Below, piece after piece: positions 1-6,313 of a DNA stretch of 7,000 nt. Location of the stretch: the NCBI GenBank assembly GCA_947385505.1, contig CANDLP010000125.1, forward strand, positions 1 to 7,000, written 5' to 3'. Origin of the DNA: an uncultured Clostridia bacterium (lineage in GTDB: Bacteria > Bacillota > Clostridia > Oscillospirales > Ruminococcaceae). Position 1 is the first letter of the stretch. Every line of letters starts with the position of its first letter. The notes below the pieces were generated by a model, which saw only the letters and a program-made list of their open reading frames with translations, searched no databases and was not told the origin of the DNA. Position numbers and translations under genes: made by a program.

Positions 1-12
1 CCACAATTCAAA

Positions 13-47
13 TACTTCGGCGAAGCCGAAGTACCGCCGAAGGCGGT
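13..47. repeat. GC-rich tandem double hairpin
   Basis: Two perfect inverted repeats lie back to back. The first has 9-bp arms (13-21 and 25-33) around a GAA loop. The second has 6-bp arms (33-38 and 42-47), also around a GAA loop, and shares base 33 with the first. This block is much richer in GC than the surrounding AT-rich intergenic DNA. No T-run follows on either strand, so it is not a classical intrinsic terminator. It could be a dispersed REP-like intergenic element or the folded 5' end of a leftward transcript, because a minus-strand -10 box sits beside it at 52-60. The structure is certain from the sequence; the role is unknown. Confidence 0.6.
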
Positions 48-51
48 GGTT

Positions 52-60
52 ATTATATCA
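52..60 (-). promoter_or_regulatory. Possible leftward extended -10 promoter
   Basis: Read on the minus strand, positions 60 to 52 give TGA-TATAAT, a perfect extended -10 element. No good -35 hexamer is visible 16-18 bases upstream, but extended -10 promoters can work without one. A transcript would start near position 45 and run off the left edge of the window, beginning with the double hairpin at 13-47. The gene it would serve is outside the window. Moderate to low confidence, because short AT-rich matches of this kind arise by chance. Confidence 0.35.
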
Positions 61-155
61 CAGGAAAATCAAAAGCGTTTTTAAATCTGCGATAAAGAAT
101 GACAAAAAAATGATAAAAAAACCAAAAAAATAACAGCCGCTTTTTGCTTAATGAG

Positions 156-161
156 TATAAT
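156..161 (+). promoter_or_regulatory. Probable -10 box for the glucanase operon
   Basis: A perfect TATAAT lies 72 bp upstream of the GH16 start codon, which would place transcription initiation near 168. No convincing -35 hexamer and no TG extension are present. The promoter is therefore either intrinsically weak or activator-dependent, which would fit an inducible polysaccharide-use operon (inference). An inverted repeat at 171-200 lies directly downstream and could act as an operator. Confidence 0.4.
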
Positions 162-170
162 AAAGGTCAG

Positions 171-200
171 TGTACAGTTCCGTATGAAAATTGCTGTACA
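171..200. repeat. Inverted repeat TGTACAG/CTGTACA in the licheninase leader
   Basis: TGTACAG (171-177) and CTGTACA (194-200) are perfect 7-bp inverted arms separated by 16 bases. They lie just after the predicted transcription start and before the ribosome binding site. Allowing one G-U pair, the stem extends to 169-202. It may be a two-half-site operator for a repressor of the glucanase operon or a hairpin in the 5' untranslated RNA. No regulator gene is present in the window to assign it to. Confidence 0.4.
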
Positions 201-216
201 TTAAAATTTTACCCAT

Positions 217-225
217 AAAAGGAGG
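217..225 (+). promoter_or_regulatory. Ribosome binding site of the GH16 gene
   Basis: AAAAGGAGG is a near-perfect Shine-Dalgarno sequence ending 7 bases before the ATG at 233. It decides the start. A longer in-frame reading from a TTG at 191 would place this site inside the coding region and bury the signal peptide behind 14 extra residues. Confidence 0.85.
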
Positions 226-232
226 TTTATTT

Positions 233-979
233 ATGAAATACCGCATTGCCGTTCTTCCGCTTATATTTTTTATGCTTGCATTTACGTTTGCATCCTGTGC
301 CGCCTCAGATGATACTGAAAACAAATACGATATGTATGTTGATTTCTCGAAAGGTACATCGGAGCTTTTTGAATGCTCCAACGGCTGGAGCAACGGAAAT
401 ATGTTCAACTGCACATGGTTAAAGTCAAACGTTACCTTTAACGACGGAAAAATGCAGCTGATAATTGACGGCGGCGACGATTCACAGGCGCCGGTGTATT
501 CCGCCGGCGAATACCGTTCAAAAGACTTTTACGGGTACGGACGGTATGAAGTGTCCATTAAGGCGATAAAAAATGACGGCGTTGTGTCCTCCTTCTTTAC
601 TTACACGGGACCCAGTGACAACAATCCGTGGGATGAAATAGATGTTGAAATTTTAGGAAAGGATACGACAAAAGTCCAGTTCAATTACTTTACTGACGGC
701 AAGGGTAATCATGAATATCTTCATGAGCTTGGCTTCGACGCGTCGGAAGATTTCCACACCTACGCCTTTGAGTGGCATAAGGATAAAATTATATGGTTTG
801 TGGACGGCGCAGAGGTTTACTCTGTGGAAGAAAATATACCTGTTACCGAAGGCAAAATTATGATGAACGCATGGAACGGGATAGGCGTGGACAGCTGGCT
901 TAATGCCTTTGACGACAGCAGCCTTCCGTTAACGGCGGAATACCAATGGATAGCTTTTACAGCTTTTGATGAAAATTAA
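233..979 (+). CDS. GH16 licheninase (endo-beta-1,3-1,4-glucanase), lipoprotein
   Basis: This 248-residue protein would hydrolyse beta-1,4 bonds next to beta-1,3 bonds in mixed-linkage glucan (lichenan, cereal beta-glucan; EC 3.2.1.73). It begins with a lysine/arginine n-region and a hydrophobic stretch ending in a lipobox-like FASC, so Cys22 is the likely lipidation site and the enzyme would be tethered outside the membrane. Phe at -3 is slightly atypical. The GH16 jelly-roll domain fills residues 40-245. It contains [10 protein letters not shown], the EYRS segment, SSFFTYTGP, and the catalytic motif WDEIDVE with Glu135 (nucleophile), Asp137 and Glu139 (acid/base). [11 protein letters not shown] and the MMNAWNG segment follow. 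These match Bacillus and Clostridium licheninases (bglS/licB type) very closely. One oddity is that the partner of the usual disulfide is missing: Cys60 is present, but the other position is Ala91. A dockerin or carbohydrate-binding module is absent. The next gene, a GH1 beta-glucosidase, starts 41 bp downstream, so the two are probably one operon. Confidence 0.95.
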   Translation: MKYRIAVLPLIFFMLAFTFASCAASDDTENKYDMYVDFSKGTSELFECSNGWSNGNMFNCTWLKSNVTFNDGKMQLIIDGGDDSQAPVYSAGEYRSKDFYGYGRYEVSIKAIKNDGVVSSFFTYTGPSDNNPWDEIDVEILGKDTTKVQFNYFTDGKGNHEYLHELGFDASEDFHTYAFEWHKDKIIWFVDGAEVYSVEENIPVTEGKIMMNAWNGIGVDSWLNAFDDSSLPLTAEYQWIAFTAFDEN

Positions 980-1020
980 CAAGAAAATTAAAAAACACAA
1001 TACAGAAAGGCGGATTTGCT

Positions 1021-2358
1021 ATGGGATTTAAAAAGGATTTTATCTGGGGAGCCGCATCTTCCTCATATCAGGTAGAGGGAGCAGCTTTTGAAGACGGAAA
1101 GGGTCTTAATATATGGGACGCCTTCACTCATGAAAAAGGGAAAATTTTTGATAATCACAACGGCGACGTTGCCTGCGACCAATATCACCTTCTTAATGAG
1201 GATTTTGGGGTAATGACGGAGCTTGGACTGCAAAGCTACCGTTTTTCAGTGAACTGGGCAAGAATTATCCCCGATGGTACCGGAAAAGTTAACGAAAAAG
1301 GCATAGAATTTTACAACAAGCTGATTGACGGACTGATCAAACGCGGGATAAAGCCCTGTATGACTTTATATCATTGGGAGCTGCCTTATGCGCTGCATCT
1401 TAAGGGCGGCTGGCTCAATGATGATTCCCCGAAATGGTTTGAGGAATATGCTTCCCTTATACAGGAGCGCTTCGGCGACAGAGTTCATGATTTTATAACC
1501 TTTAATGAGCCGCAGGTGTTTGTGGGCTGCGGTTACTTTGAGGGTTCACACGCACCCGGATATAAGCTTGGGAGAGCGGAGCTTATGCGCATAGGCCACA
1601 ATGTGCTAAAAGCCCACGGCCTGGCGGTAAAGGTTCTGCGTAAGGGCGGCGAATGTAAAATCGGAATAACCGGCGCTTCCTGTCCCGCAATACCGGTTTC
1701 CGACAGCGAAAGCGATATTAAGGCGGCTGAAAAATGCTATTATGAAAGCGATTATGACGCATTTGCATTTTCCGACGCTTTTTGGTTTGATCCCATATAC
1801 AAGGGCAGATATCCCGATTGGGTATACGGCTATAAAGCGGTGAATAAGCCTGTTATTAAAGACAGCGATTTGGAGATTATATGTCAGCCTCTTGACTTTT
1901 TAGGCATGAATATTTATAACGGAAAGTATGTGAGTGAAAAGGAAGGAGTTTTAGGGCACCCGCAAGGCTGCAGCCGCACCCTGATAGGCTGGCCGATTAC
2001 CCCCGAAGCGCTTTACTGGGGTCCGAGATTTATGTATGAGCGCTACAAAAAACCAATTATTATCACCGAAAACGGAATGTCCTGTCACGACGTGATTTCC
2101 CTTGACGGAAAGGTACATGACGAAAACCGCATTGATTATCTGCACCGTTATTTGCTTGAATATAAACGCGCCGCAGAGGACGGAATTGAGCTGGACGGAT
2201 ATTACGTATGGTCGCTTACCGATAATTTTGAGTGGGCGAACGGGTACAAGGAACGCTTTGGAATTACTTATATCGATTATAAAACCAATAAAAGAATCAT
2301 AAAGGATTCGGGGCAGTTTATAAAAAGCGTTATAGAGACTAACGGTGGAAATCTGTAA
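1021..2358 (+). CDS. GH1 beta-glucosidase
   Basis: This 445-residue enzyme has the normal length of a single-domain family GH1 TIM barrel. It would release glucose from the non-reducing end of beta-linked oligosaccharides (EC 3.2.1.21). Visible family signatures are the N-terminal [15 protein letters not shown] (Gln17 binds the glycone), YHWELP (His118, Trp119), TFNEP with acid/base Glu163, ITENG with nucleophile Glu350, and [13 protein letters not shown] with sugar-binding Glu404 and Trp405. That last segment argues for a plain glucosidase rather than a phospho-beta-glucosidase, which carries a different phosphate-binding sequence there. There is no signal peptide, so it is expected in the cytoplasm. 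An AAAGG ribosome binding site at 1006-1010 supports the ATG. It follows the GH16 licheninase by 41 bp on the same strand and is followed by a strong hairpin terminator. This suggests a two-step pathway: surface cleavage of beta-glucan, uptake, then intracellular hydrolysis. Activity on other beta-glycosides such as fucosides or galactosides cannot be excluded from sequence alone. In other species such genes are often called bglA. Confidence 0.95.
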   Translation: MGFKKDFIWGAASSSYQVEGAAFEDGKGLNIWDAFTHEKGKIFDNHNGDVACDQYHLLNEDFGVMTELGLQSYRFSVNWARIIPDGTGKVNEKGIEFYNKLIDGLIKRGIKPCMTLYHWELPYALHLKGGWLNDDSPKWFEEYASLIQERFGDRVHDFITFNEPQVFVGCGYFEGSHAPGYKLGRAELMRIGHNVLKAHGLAVKVLRKGGECKIGITGASCPAIPVSDSESDIKAAEKCYYESDYDAFAFSDAFWFDPIYKGRYPDWVYGYKAVNKPVIKDSDLEIICQPLDFLGMNIYNGKYVSEKEGVLGHPQGCSRTLIGWPITPEALYWGPRFMYERYKKPIIITENGMSCHDVISLDGKVHDENRIDYLHRYLLEYKRAAEDGIELDGYYVWSLTDNFEWANGYKERFGITYIDYKTNKRIIKDSGQFIKSVIETNGGNL

Positions 2359-2400
2359 CAGTAAAACGAAATAAGCCTGATTTAATCTGAAAAAGGCGCT

Positions 2401-2482
2401 GAACAGCGGATGTATAATAATTTCAAATAAACGGACATAATATGGTCTATTTGAAATTATTATACATCCGCTGTTCTTTTTT
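2401..2482 (+). terminator. Long intrinsic terminator after the GH1 gene
   Basis: A perfect 29-bp inverted repeat (arms 2401-2429 and 2448-2476) encloses an 18-base loop and is followed immediately by six T (2477-2482). The base of the stem, next to the T-run, is the more GC-rich part (GAACAGCGG). That is the expected arrangement for Rho-independent termination of the GH16-GH1 transcript, which ends 42 bp upstream. The stem is much longer than the 6-12 bp usual for bacterial terminators. It might alternatively be a small palindromic element inserted there and serving as terminator. Confidence 0.8.
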
Positions 2483-2590
2483 ATTTGTCAGTCTTAGCGC
2501 AATAATTATTTCACCACAGAATAAAATCAAAGCTGAAATGGTTATTATAAGTATTATTTGAAAATGCGGCTGTACAAATATCATTTTAAA

Positions 2591-2635
2591 GGAATCGAAT
2601 TTTGCTTTGTAAAATTCTCTTTTTATGATATAATA
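2591..2635 (+). repeat. 45-bp palindrome/promoter repeat, copy 1
   Basis: This copy matches 2699-2743 in 44 of 45 bases. It contains an inverted repeat (2597-2617; 9-bp arms GAATTTTGC and GTAAAATTC around TTT), a T-rich stretch, and TGATATAATA. The only difference from copy 2 is T at 2610 instead of C, which keeps the stem as a G-U pair in RNA. The repeat unit ends exactly after the -10 box, so the promoter seems to be part of what was duplicated. Confidence 0.9.
2607..2634 (+). promoter_or_regulatory. Upstream promoter P1 of the MATE gene
   Basis: TTGTAA (2607-2612) is a passable -35 box. Sixteen bases later comes a perfect TATAAT (2629-2634) preceded by TGA, giving an extended -10. Initiation would fall near 2641, giving a leader of about 160 bases to the MATE start codon. 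The -35 box overlaps the palindrome, so a protein bound there would block the promoter (inference). Confidence 0.5.
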
Positions 2636-2698
2636 ACCTCAGACTGCGGAAAGTGGAAAATTTTATTTTAATGTCTGAGAACATTTTATCTTTTTAGT

Positions 2699-2743
2699 GG
2701 AATCGAATTTTGCTTTGCAAAATTCTCTTTTTATGATATAATA
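2699..2743 (+). repeat. 45-bp palindrome/promoter repeat, copy 2
   Basis: Second copy, 108 bp downstream of copy 1 in the same orientation. The inverted repeat (2705-2725; arms GAATTTTGC and GCAAAATTC around TTT) is perfect here. The sequence between the copies is not itself duplicated, so this is not a simple tandem duplication of a longer segment. Confidence 0.9.
2715..2742 (+). promoter_or_regulatory. Proximal promoter P2 of the MATE gene
   Basis: TTGCAA (2715-2720), a 16-base spacer, and TATAAT (2737-2742) with the TGA extension make a good vegetative promoter. Transcription would begin near 2749, leaving a leader of about 50 bases with the ribosome binding site at 2781-2787. The right arm of the palindrome covers the -35 box, as in P1. 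Confidence 0.6.
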
Positions 2744-2799
2744 GAAGAAAATTTGAACAATAAAAAAACAAGCAGAATTGGGAAGGACTGGTCATAAAT

Positions 2800-4131
2800 A
2801 TGCAAACCGATATGACTAAAGGCAGGATAATGAGCTCCATGCTGCTGTTTGCCGCCCCCATGATAGCGGGAAACCTTTTGCAGCAGTGCTATAACATTGC
2901 CGATACACTGATAGTCGGGAAGCTTCTCGGTTCCGATCCTTTGGCGGCTGTGGGATCATCCTTTACATTGATGACATTTCTTACGTCAATTTTATTGGGC
3001 TTGTGTATGGGCAGCGGCGCGTTTTTCTCAATACGCTTTGGAGAAAAAGACGAAAAAGGCCTGAAAAACGGGATATGCGCATCTTTTGCTCTGATACTGT
3101 CGCTTACCGTTATTCTGAATGCGGCTGCGTTTCTGTTGTTGGACAAGGTAAAGGCGTTTATGAACGTACCGGCGGAGATATGGGTATATATGCGCGAATA
3201 TTTGACGGTTATATTTGCAGGTATTTTCGCTGTTTTTCTGTATAACTATTTTGCTTCGCTGCTGCGGTCGGTTGGAAATTCGGTTATCCCTCTTATCTTT
3301 TTGGCAGTCTCAGCGGTACTTAATATAGGTCTTGATTTTTTATTTGTCCTTGTTTTAAATCGAGGGGTCAAGGGCGCGGCGGAAGCTACGGTGATCGCTC
3401 AGTATGTTTCAGGGGCGGGCATCGCCGTATATTCGCTGATACGGCTCCCTTATCTGAAATTCAAAAAAGGGGAAATACAGGTAAGCGGTGAATGTGTGCG
3501 AAAAATTGCGGGATTTTCTTTGTTAACGTGTATTCAGCAATCGGTTATGAATCTTGGTATACTGTTGGTTCAGGGAATAGTTAACGGCTTCGGTCCCGCC
3601 GTGATGACTGCTTTTGCCGCAGCGGTAAAAATTGACGCGTTCGCATATATGCCGGTTCAGGATTTCGGCAACGCGTTTTCCACTTATATTGCCCAGAATT
3701 ACGGCGCAAAAAAACCGGAACGCATTCGCAAGGGGTTAAAGGGAGCGGTTTTGTCGTCTATGAGTTTCTGTGCGGTGATATCCGCATTAGTCTGCATATT
3801 TGCACGTCCGCTGATGCTGATGTTTGTGGAAGCGGAAGAAACGGCGATAATTGAAGAGGGAGTTCGCTATCTTCGTATAGAGGGGGCTTTTTATTTCGGC
3901 ATAGGGTGTTTGTTTCTTCTTTACGGATTTTATCGGGGGCTGGGAAAACCGCGTATGTCTTTAGTGCTCACCGTTTTTTCTTTAGGAACAAGGGTGATTT
4001 TGTCCTACATTCTATCGTCAATGCCGGATATAGGAGTTTTGGGTATTTGGTGGTCTATCCCGATAGGCTGGCTGCTGGCGGATCTGGTTGGAATAATATA
4101 CTATGCAGTAAATAATAATTTTTGTAAATAA
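2800..4131 (+). CDS. MATE-family efflux transporter
   Basis: This 443-residue, strongly hydrophobic protein has the length and about 12 membrane segments of a complete MATE antiporter. These proteins export drugs, toxins or metabolites in exchange for protons or sodium. The N-terminal half begins MTKGRIMSSM and carries the hallmark first helix with Pro20 and Asp35 in NIADTLIVG. The same Pro/Asp spacing (15 residues) is found in the structurally studied archaeal DinF-type PfMATE, where it forms part of the cation site. The second half repeats the fold and contains QDFGNAFSTYIAQNYGAKKPERI, the usual conserved QN.GA segment, near residue 300. The ATG at 2800 is chosen because GGAAGGA (2781-2787) lies upstream. 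The Met at residue 5 is a less likely start because it would be 24 bases from that site. The gene appears monocistronic, with two promoter-like repeats upstream and no clear terminator after it. The substrate cannot be predicted. Confidence 0.93.
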   Translation: MQTDMTKGRIMSSMLLFAAPMIAGNLLQQCYNIADTLIVGKLLGSDPLAAVGSSFTLMTFLTSILLGLCMGSGAFFSIRFGEKDEKGLKNGICASFALILSLTVILNAAAFLLLDKVKAFMNVPAEIWVYMREYLTVIFAGIFAVFLYNYFASLLRSVGNSVIPLIFLAVSAVLNIGLDFLFVLVLNRGVKGAAEATVIAQYVSGAGIAVYSLIRLPYLKFKKGEIQVSGECVRKIAGFSLLTCIQQSVMNLGILLVQGIVNGFGPAVMTAFAAAVKIDAFAYMPVQDFGNAFSTYIAQNYGAKKPERIRKGLKGAVLSSMSFCAVISALVCIFARPLMLMFVEAEETAIIEEGVRYLRIEGAFYFGIGCLFLLYGFYRGLGKPRMSLVLTVFSLGTRVILSYILSSMPDIGVLGIWWSIPIGWLLADLVGIIYYAVNNNFCK

Positions 4132-4231
4132 AATTATAAAGAAACAAAAATACAAATTGTTTGCTTGATCCGCGGTTAATTTTTTAAACTATTAACGAAA
4201 TTTGATTTCCTTTGCTTTTCAAAACTTTCAC

Positions 4232-4260
4232 TTGCATTTTCCCCAAAAATCTGTTATACT
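4232..4260 (+). promoter_or_regulatory. Promoter of the GT-C-like/trkH operon
   Basis: TTGCAT (4232-4237) is followed after exactly 17 bases by TATACT (4255-4260). A TG one base upstream of the -10 box adds an extended -10. Transcription would start near 4267, about 76 bases before the ATG at 4343. This promoter lies inside the longest possible open frame, which could start at a TTG at 4202, and so argues against that upstream start. Confidence 0.6.
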
Positions 4261-4331
4261 ATTAAGATACGGAAATATGCGGATAAATTTCCGCGGTTTA
4301 CCTGTTTTTAAAGGAAAAGGAAAAAAACACC

Positions 4332-4335
4332 GAGG
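4332..4335 (+). promoter_or_regulatory. Ribosome binding site fixing the start at 4343
   Basis: GAGG ends 7 bases before the ATG at 4343, the correct spacing. In-frame alternatives at 4202 (TTG) and 4277 (ATG) have no comparable site, and the residues they would add are basic and low in family-like character. Confidence 0.6.
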
Positions 4336-4342
4336 ATATATC

Positions 4343-6298
4343 ATGGAAAACACGGAAAAAATCACACTGCTGTCGCGCATTCGGAGCGGGGCGGGAAACA
4401 GAAGTATAAAGTTTCTTCTGTATCTCGTCTTTTTTGCCGTGCATCTGCTTATTTCCTTTTCCTCCTATCTTCCCTCCATTGATCCCAACGAATTTTCCGC
4501 CGCCGCTATGACTAATATGTTCCTCGGCGGCAACTGGTCGGCGGCAATGAGCCGAAGCGACTATTACTACGGCTTTTTACAATCCATTGTGTATATTCCC
4601 GCCATGCTGATAACCCGCGATCCGTTTGTGCAGTACCGCGTTATGCTGATTACCAACGGAGCCTTAATGAGCCTTATACCGCTGATAGTCTATACTCTGT
4701 GCCTTAAGCTTGGAGTAAAAAAGCTGTGGCAGGCTGTATTTGCCGCCTGCTGCTGCGGCGGCTGGATGACATGTATGGTGCACAGCAAATTTATCTGGAA
4801 CGAAACAGCCGCCGTATTGATACCGTTTATTATGCTTTATCTGCTGATTTCGGCGGAAATATCAGATAAAAAAGGCAAGAGAACCTTTTTTTCAATACTT
4901 CTCGCATGTTCCTGCGGACTTGCTTATTGCGCTCATCAAAGGCTTATTGCCGCGATTTTGGCGGTGATAACAGCCTCGCTTCTGTCACGGTTTGTTCTTA
5001 AGAGAAAAAGTCTTAATTTTCCGGCATTTTTCCTCTCCTTGGCTGTGTTTATGACAGCGGCGGTATTCGGAAATTACCTTGTTCAAAGCGTGCTGTGGGG
5101 AGTTGATAACCCCGCTTTGCTGCAAAACACCGCCGAAAACTTTTTGGCGAGACTTCCCGAATTGCTTAAGGACGGCGGCATTTCAAGATTTTTTACGGCT
5201 CTTGTTTCTCAGTGCTTTTATTTTGTCTGTGCTTCATGGGGGCTTGGTGCGCTGGGACTGTCACTTTTAACAGTGATTGTTGTTTCGCTTGTGAAAAGCC
5301 GCGGAGATAAAACTTCCTTGATTTTCGGCGGAGAAAGAGCGGTGTTTATATTCTTTACCTCTTCTGTAACTTTGTTTACTTTGATAGTGGGAGCATTTTA
5401 CCGTTTTGGAGCCGAAAGCTTTGAAAGCAGCCAAAGCACGCTTATATTCGGACGGTACCTCGACGGGGTGATACCGTTTACTGTAATGCTTGTGTTTATT
5501 TATATTTTTACTGAAGAGCTAAAGCTTACCGATATACTGGGGGGAATAATTGTTTCGGGAGCGGTATATTTGTTATTTTACTTTACCGGAAGGACGGCAG
5601 CTTTAAACGCCGTTTCCGCCACCATAAGCCCTATGCTGGGGCTGTACCCGGTAATGTTCGGCGAAAATTCGGGAAGCTTAGTCACCTCTACGGGCTTTAC
5701 CGCCGCGGTCAGCTGCTCAATGTGTATGATGACTTTGCTTATAGTAATAGTTTCCTGCTCAAAAAAATACAAGAAAATCAATATATCCGTTCTTCTTACG
5801 ATAATTTCCGTATATTCGGCGCTTTACGGGGTGTTCGGCTACCTTCCTCTTTCAGCGTCGGAAAGCAGGGATAAAAACGCCGAGTATGTAAAGCTTTCTT
5901 CCTATATTTACAATACCGCCGAGGCGCCCCCGGTTACGGCTTATTCCTGCGGAAGAGGCTGTATTATGATGCTCCAGTATCTTAATCAGAACATAAAAGT
6001 GTACCCCGCCGACGCGCCTTCGGAAATACGCGAGGACTCTTATGTGATCGTGCCTAATAACGTTATGATACGCTTTGAGGGACAGCCGAGAGTTGTTTTT
6101 GTACAGCTTGCCGAAACCGATAATTATAAGGTATACGCTTACGGAGAAAGAGCGAAAGCTTACGCTCAGTCACAGTCGGGCGGAGAGGAACAGACAGACG
6201 CTCAGCAAATTGAGACTGCTTCCGAAAAAACGAAAGAAACCGAAAACACCTTGAAAGCTTCTCAAGGCCGTTTCGCAAAAATACCATACATTATCTAA
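4343..6298 (+). CDS. Polytopic membrane protein, GT-C glycosyltransferase-like
   Basis: This 651-residue protein has about 13-14 predicted membrane segments from residue 25 to about 503. A non-membrane C-terminal part of about 148 residues follows. The first long loop after helix 1 contains SIDPNEF (Asp47, Glu50) followed by GGNWS and a YYYGFLQSIVYIP segment. This matches the layout of GT-C enzymes (PMT/ArnT/GT39-like), where an acidic residue in the first outer loop is catalytic. Such proteins move a sugar from a lipid-phosphate carrier to a glycan, lipid or protein outside the membrane. Family membership is inferred from architecture, and the donor and acceptor are unknown. The hydrophobic region is rich in cysteine, including three in a row at 136-138. 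The C-terminal domain ends in a Gln/Glu/Thr-rich tail (about residues 607-640) that looks disordered. The stop codon is 15 bp before a potassium-channel gene, so the two are probably co-transcribed. An alternative is an uncharacterised membrane protein without transferase activity. Confidence 0.7.
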   Translation: MENTEKITLLSRIRSGAGNRSIKFLLYLVFFAVHLLISFSSYLPSIDPNEFSAAAMTNMFLGGNWSAAMSRSDYYYGFLQSIVYIPAMLITRDPFVQYRVMLITNGALMSLIPLIVYTLCLKLGVKKLWQAVFAACCCGGWMTCMVHSKFIWNETAAVLIPFIMLYLLISAEISDKKGKRTFFSILLACSCGLAYCAHQRLIAAILAVITASLLSRFVLKRKSLNFPAFFLSLAVFMTAAVFGNYLVQSVLWGVDNPALLQNTAENFLARLPELLKDGGISRFFTALVSQCFYFVCASWGLGALGLSLLTVIVVSLVKSRGDKTSLIFGGERAVFIFFTSSVTLFTLIVGAFYRFGAESFESSQSTLIFGRYLDGVIPFTVMLVFIYIFTEELKLTDILGGIIVSGAVYLLFYFTGRTAALNAVSATISPMLGLYPVMFGENSGSLVTSTGFTAAVSCSMCMMTLLIVIVSCSKKYKKINISVLLTIISVYSALYGVFGYLPLSASESRDKNAEYVKLSSYIYNTAEAPPVTAYSCGRGCIMMLQYLNQNIKVYPADAPSEIREDSYVIVPNNVMIRFEGQPRVVFVQLAETDNYKVYAYGERAKAYAQSQSGGEEQTDAQQIETASEKTKETENTLKASQGRFAKIPYII

Positions 6299-6313
6299 AA
6301 GGAATGATGCAAT

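Larger units (their letters stand above)
2359..2799. other. Gene-free intergenic region with hairpin and promoter repeats
   Basis: No credible coding region is visible on either strand in these 441 bases. In order it holds the long hairpin terminator of the glucanase operon (2401-2482), an AT-rich featureless stretch (about 2483-2590), and two near-identical 45-bp repeats with promoter-like sequences (2591-2635 and 2699-2743). A short inverted repeat, CTCAGAC at 2638-2644 with GTCTGAG at 2673-2679, lies between the repeats. The ribosome binding site of the MATE gene is GGAAGGA at 2781-2787. I recognise no known riboswitch or small RNA here. Confidence 0.7.

Noticed and set aside
191..232. Upstream TTG extension of the GH16 gene
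   Set aside because: It would place the strong AAAAGGAGG ribosome binding site inside the gene and put extra residues before a good lipoprotein signal peptide.
1951..2302. Small open frames on both strands inside the GH1 gene
   Set aside because: They overlap a complete, motif-rich GH1 coding sequence, lack ribosome binding sites and resemble no family. The same holds for the other short frames within the MATE, GT-C-like and trkH genes.
2591..2743. CRISPR-like repeat pair
   Set aside because: Only two copies exist, the 63-base interval is too long for a typical spacer, and each unit contains a promoter; no cas genes are present.
2744..2799. Riboswitch upstream of the MATE gene
   Set aside because: The leader after the proximal promoter is only about 50 bases, AT-rich, with no recognisable aptamer motif.
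4143..4196. Terminator after the MATE gene
   Set aside because: Only weak AT-rich 6-bp hairpins (4143-4162 and 4175-4196) are present, without a GC stem followed by a T-run.
4202..4342. Upstream TTG start for the GT-C-like protein
   Set aside because: A well-spaced promoter (4232-4260) lies inside this stretch, and only the ATG at 4343 has a correctly placed GAGG.
4261..4342. c-di-AMP (ydaO-type) riboswitch ahead of the potassium channel operon
   Set aside because: The predicted leader of about 76 bases is too short for this class, and I see none of its conserved pairing pattern.
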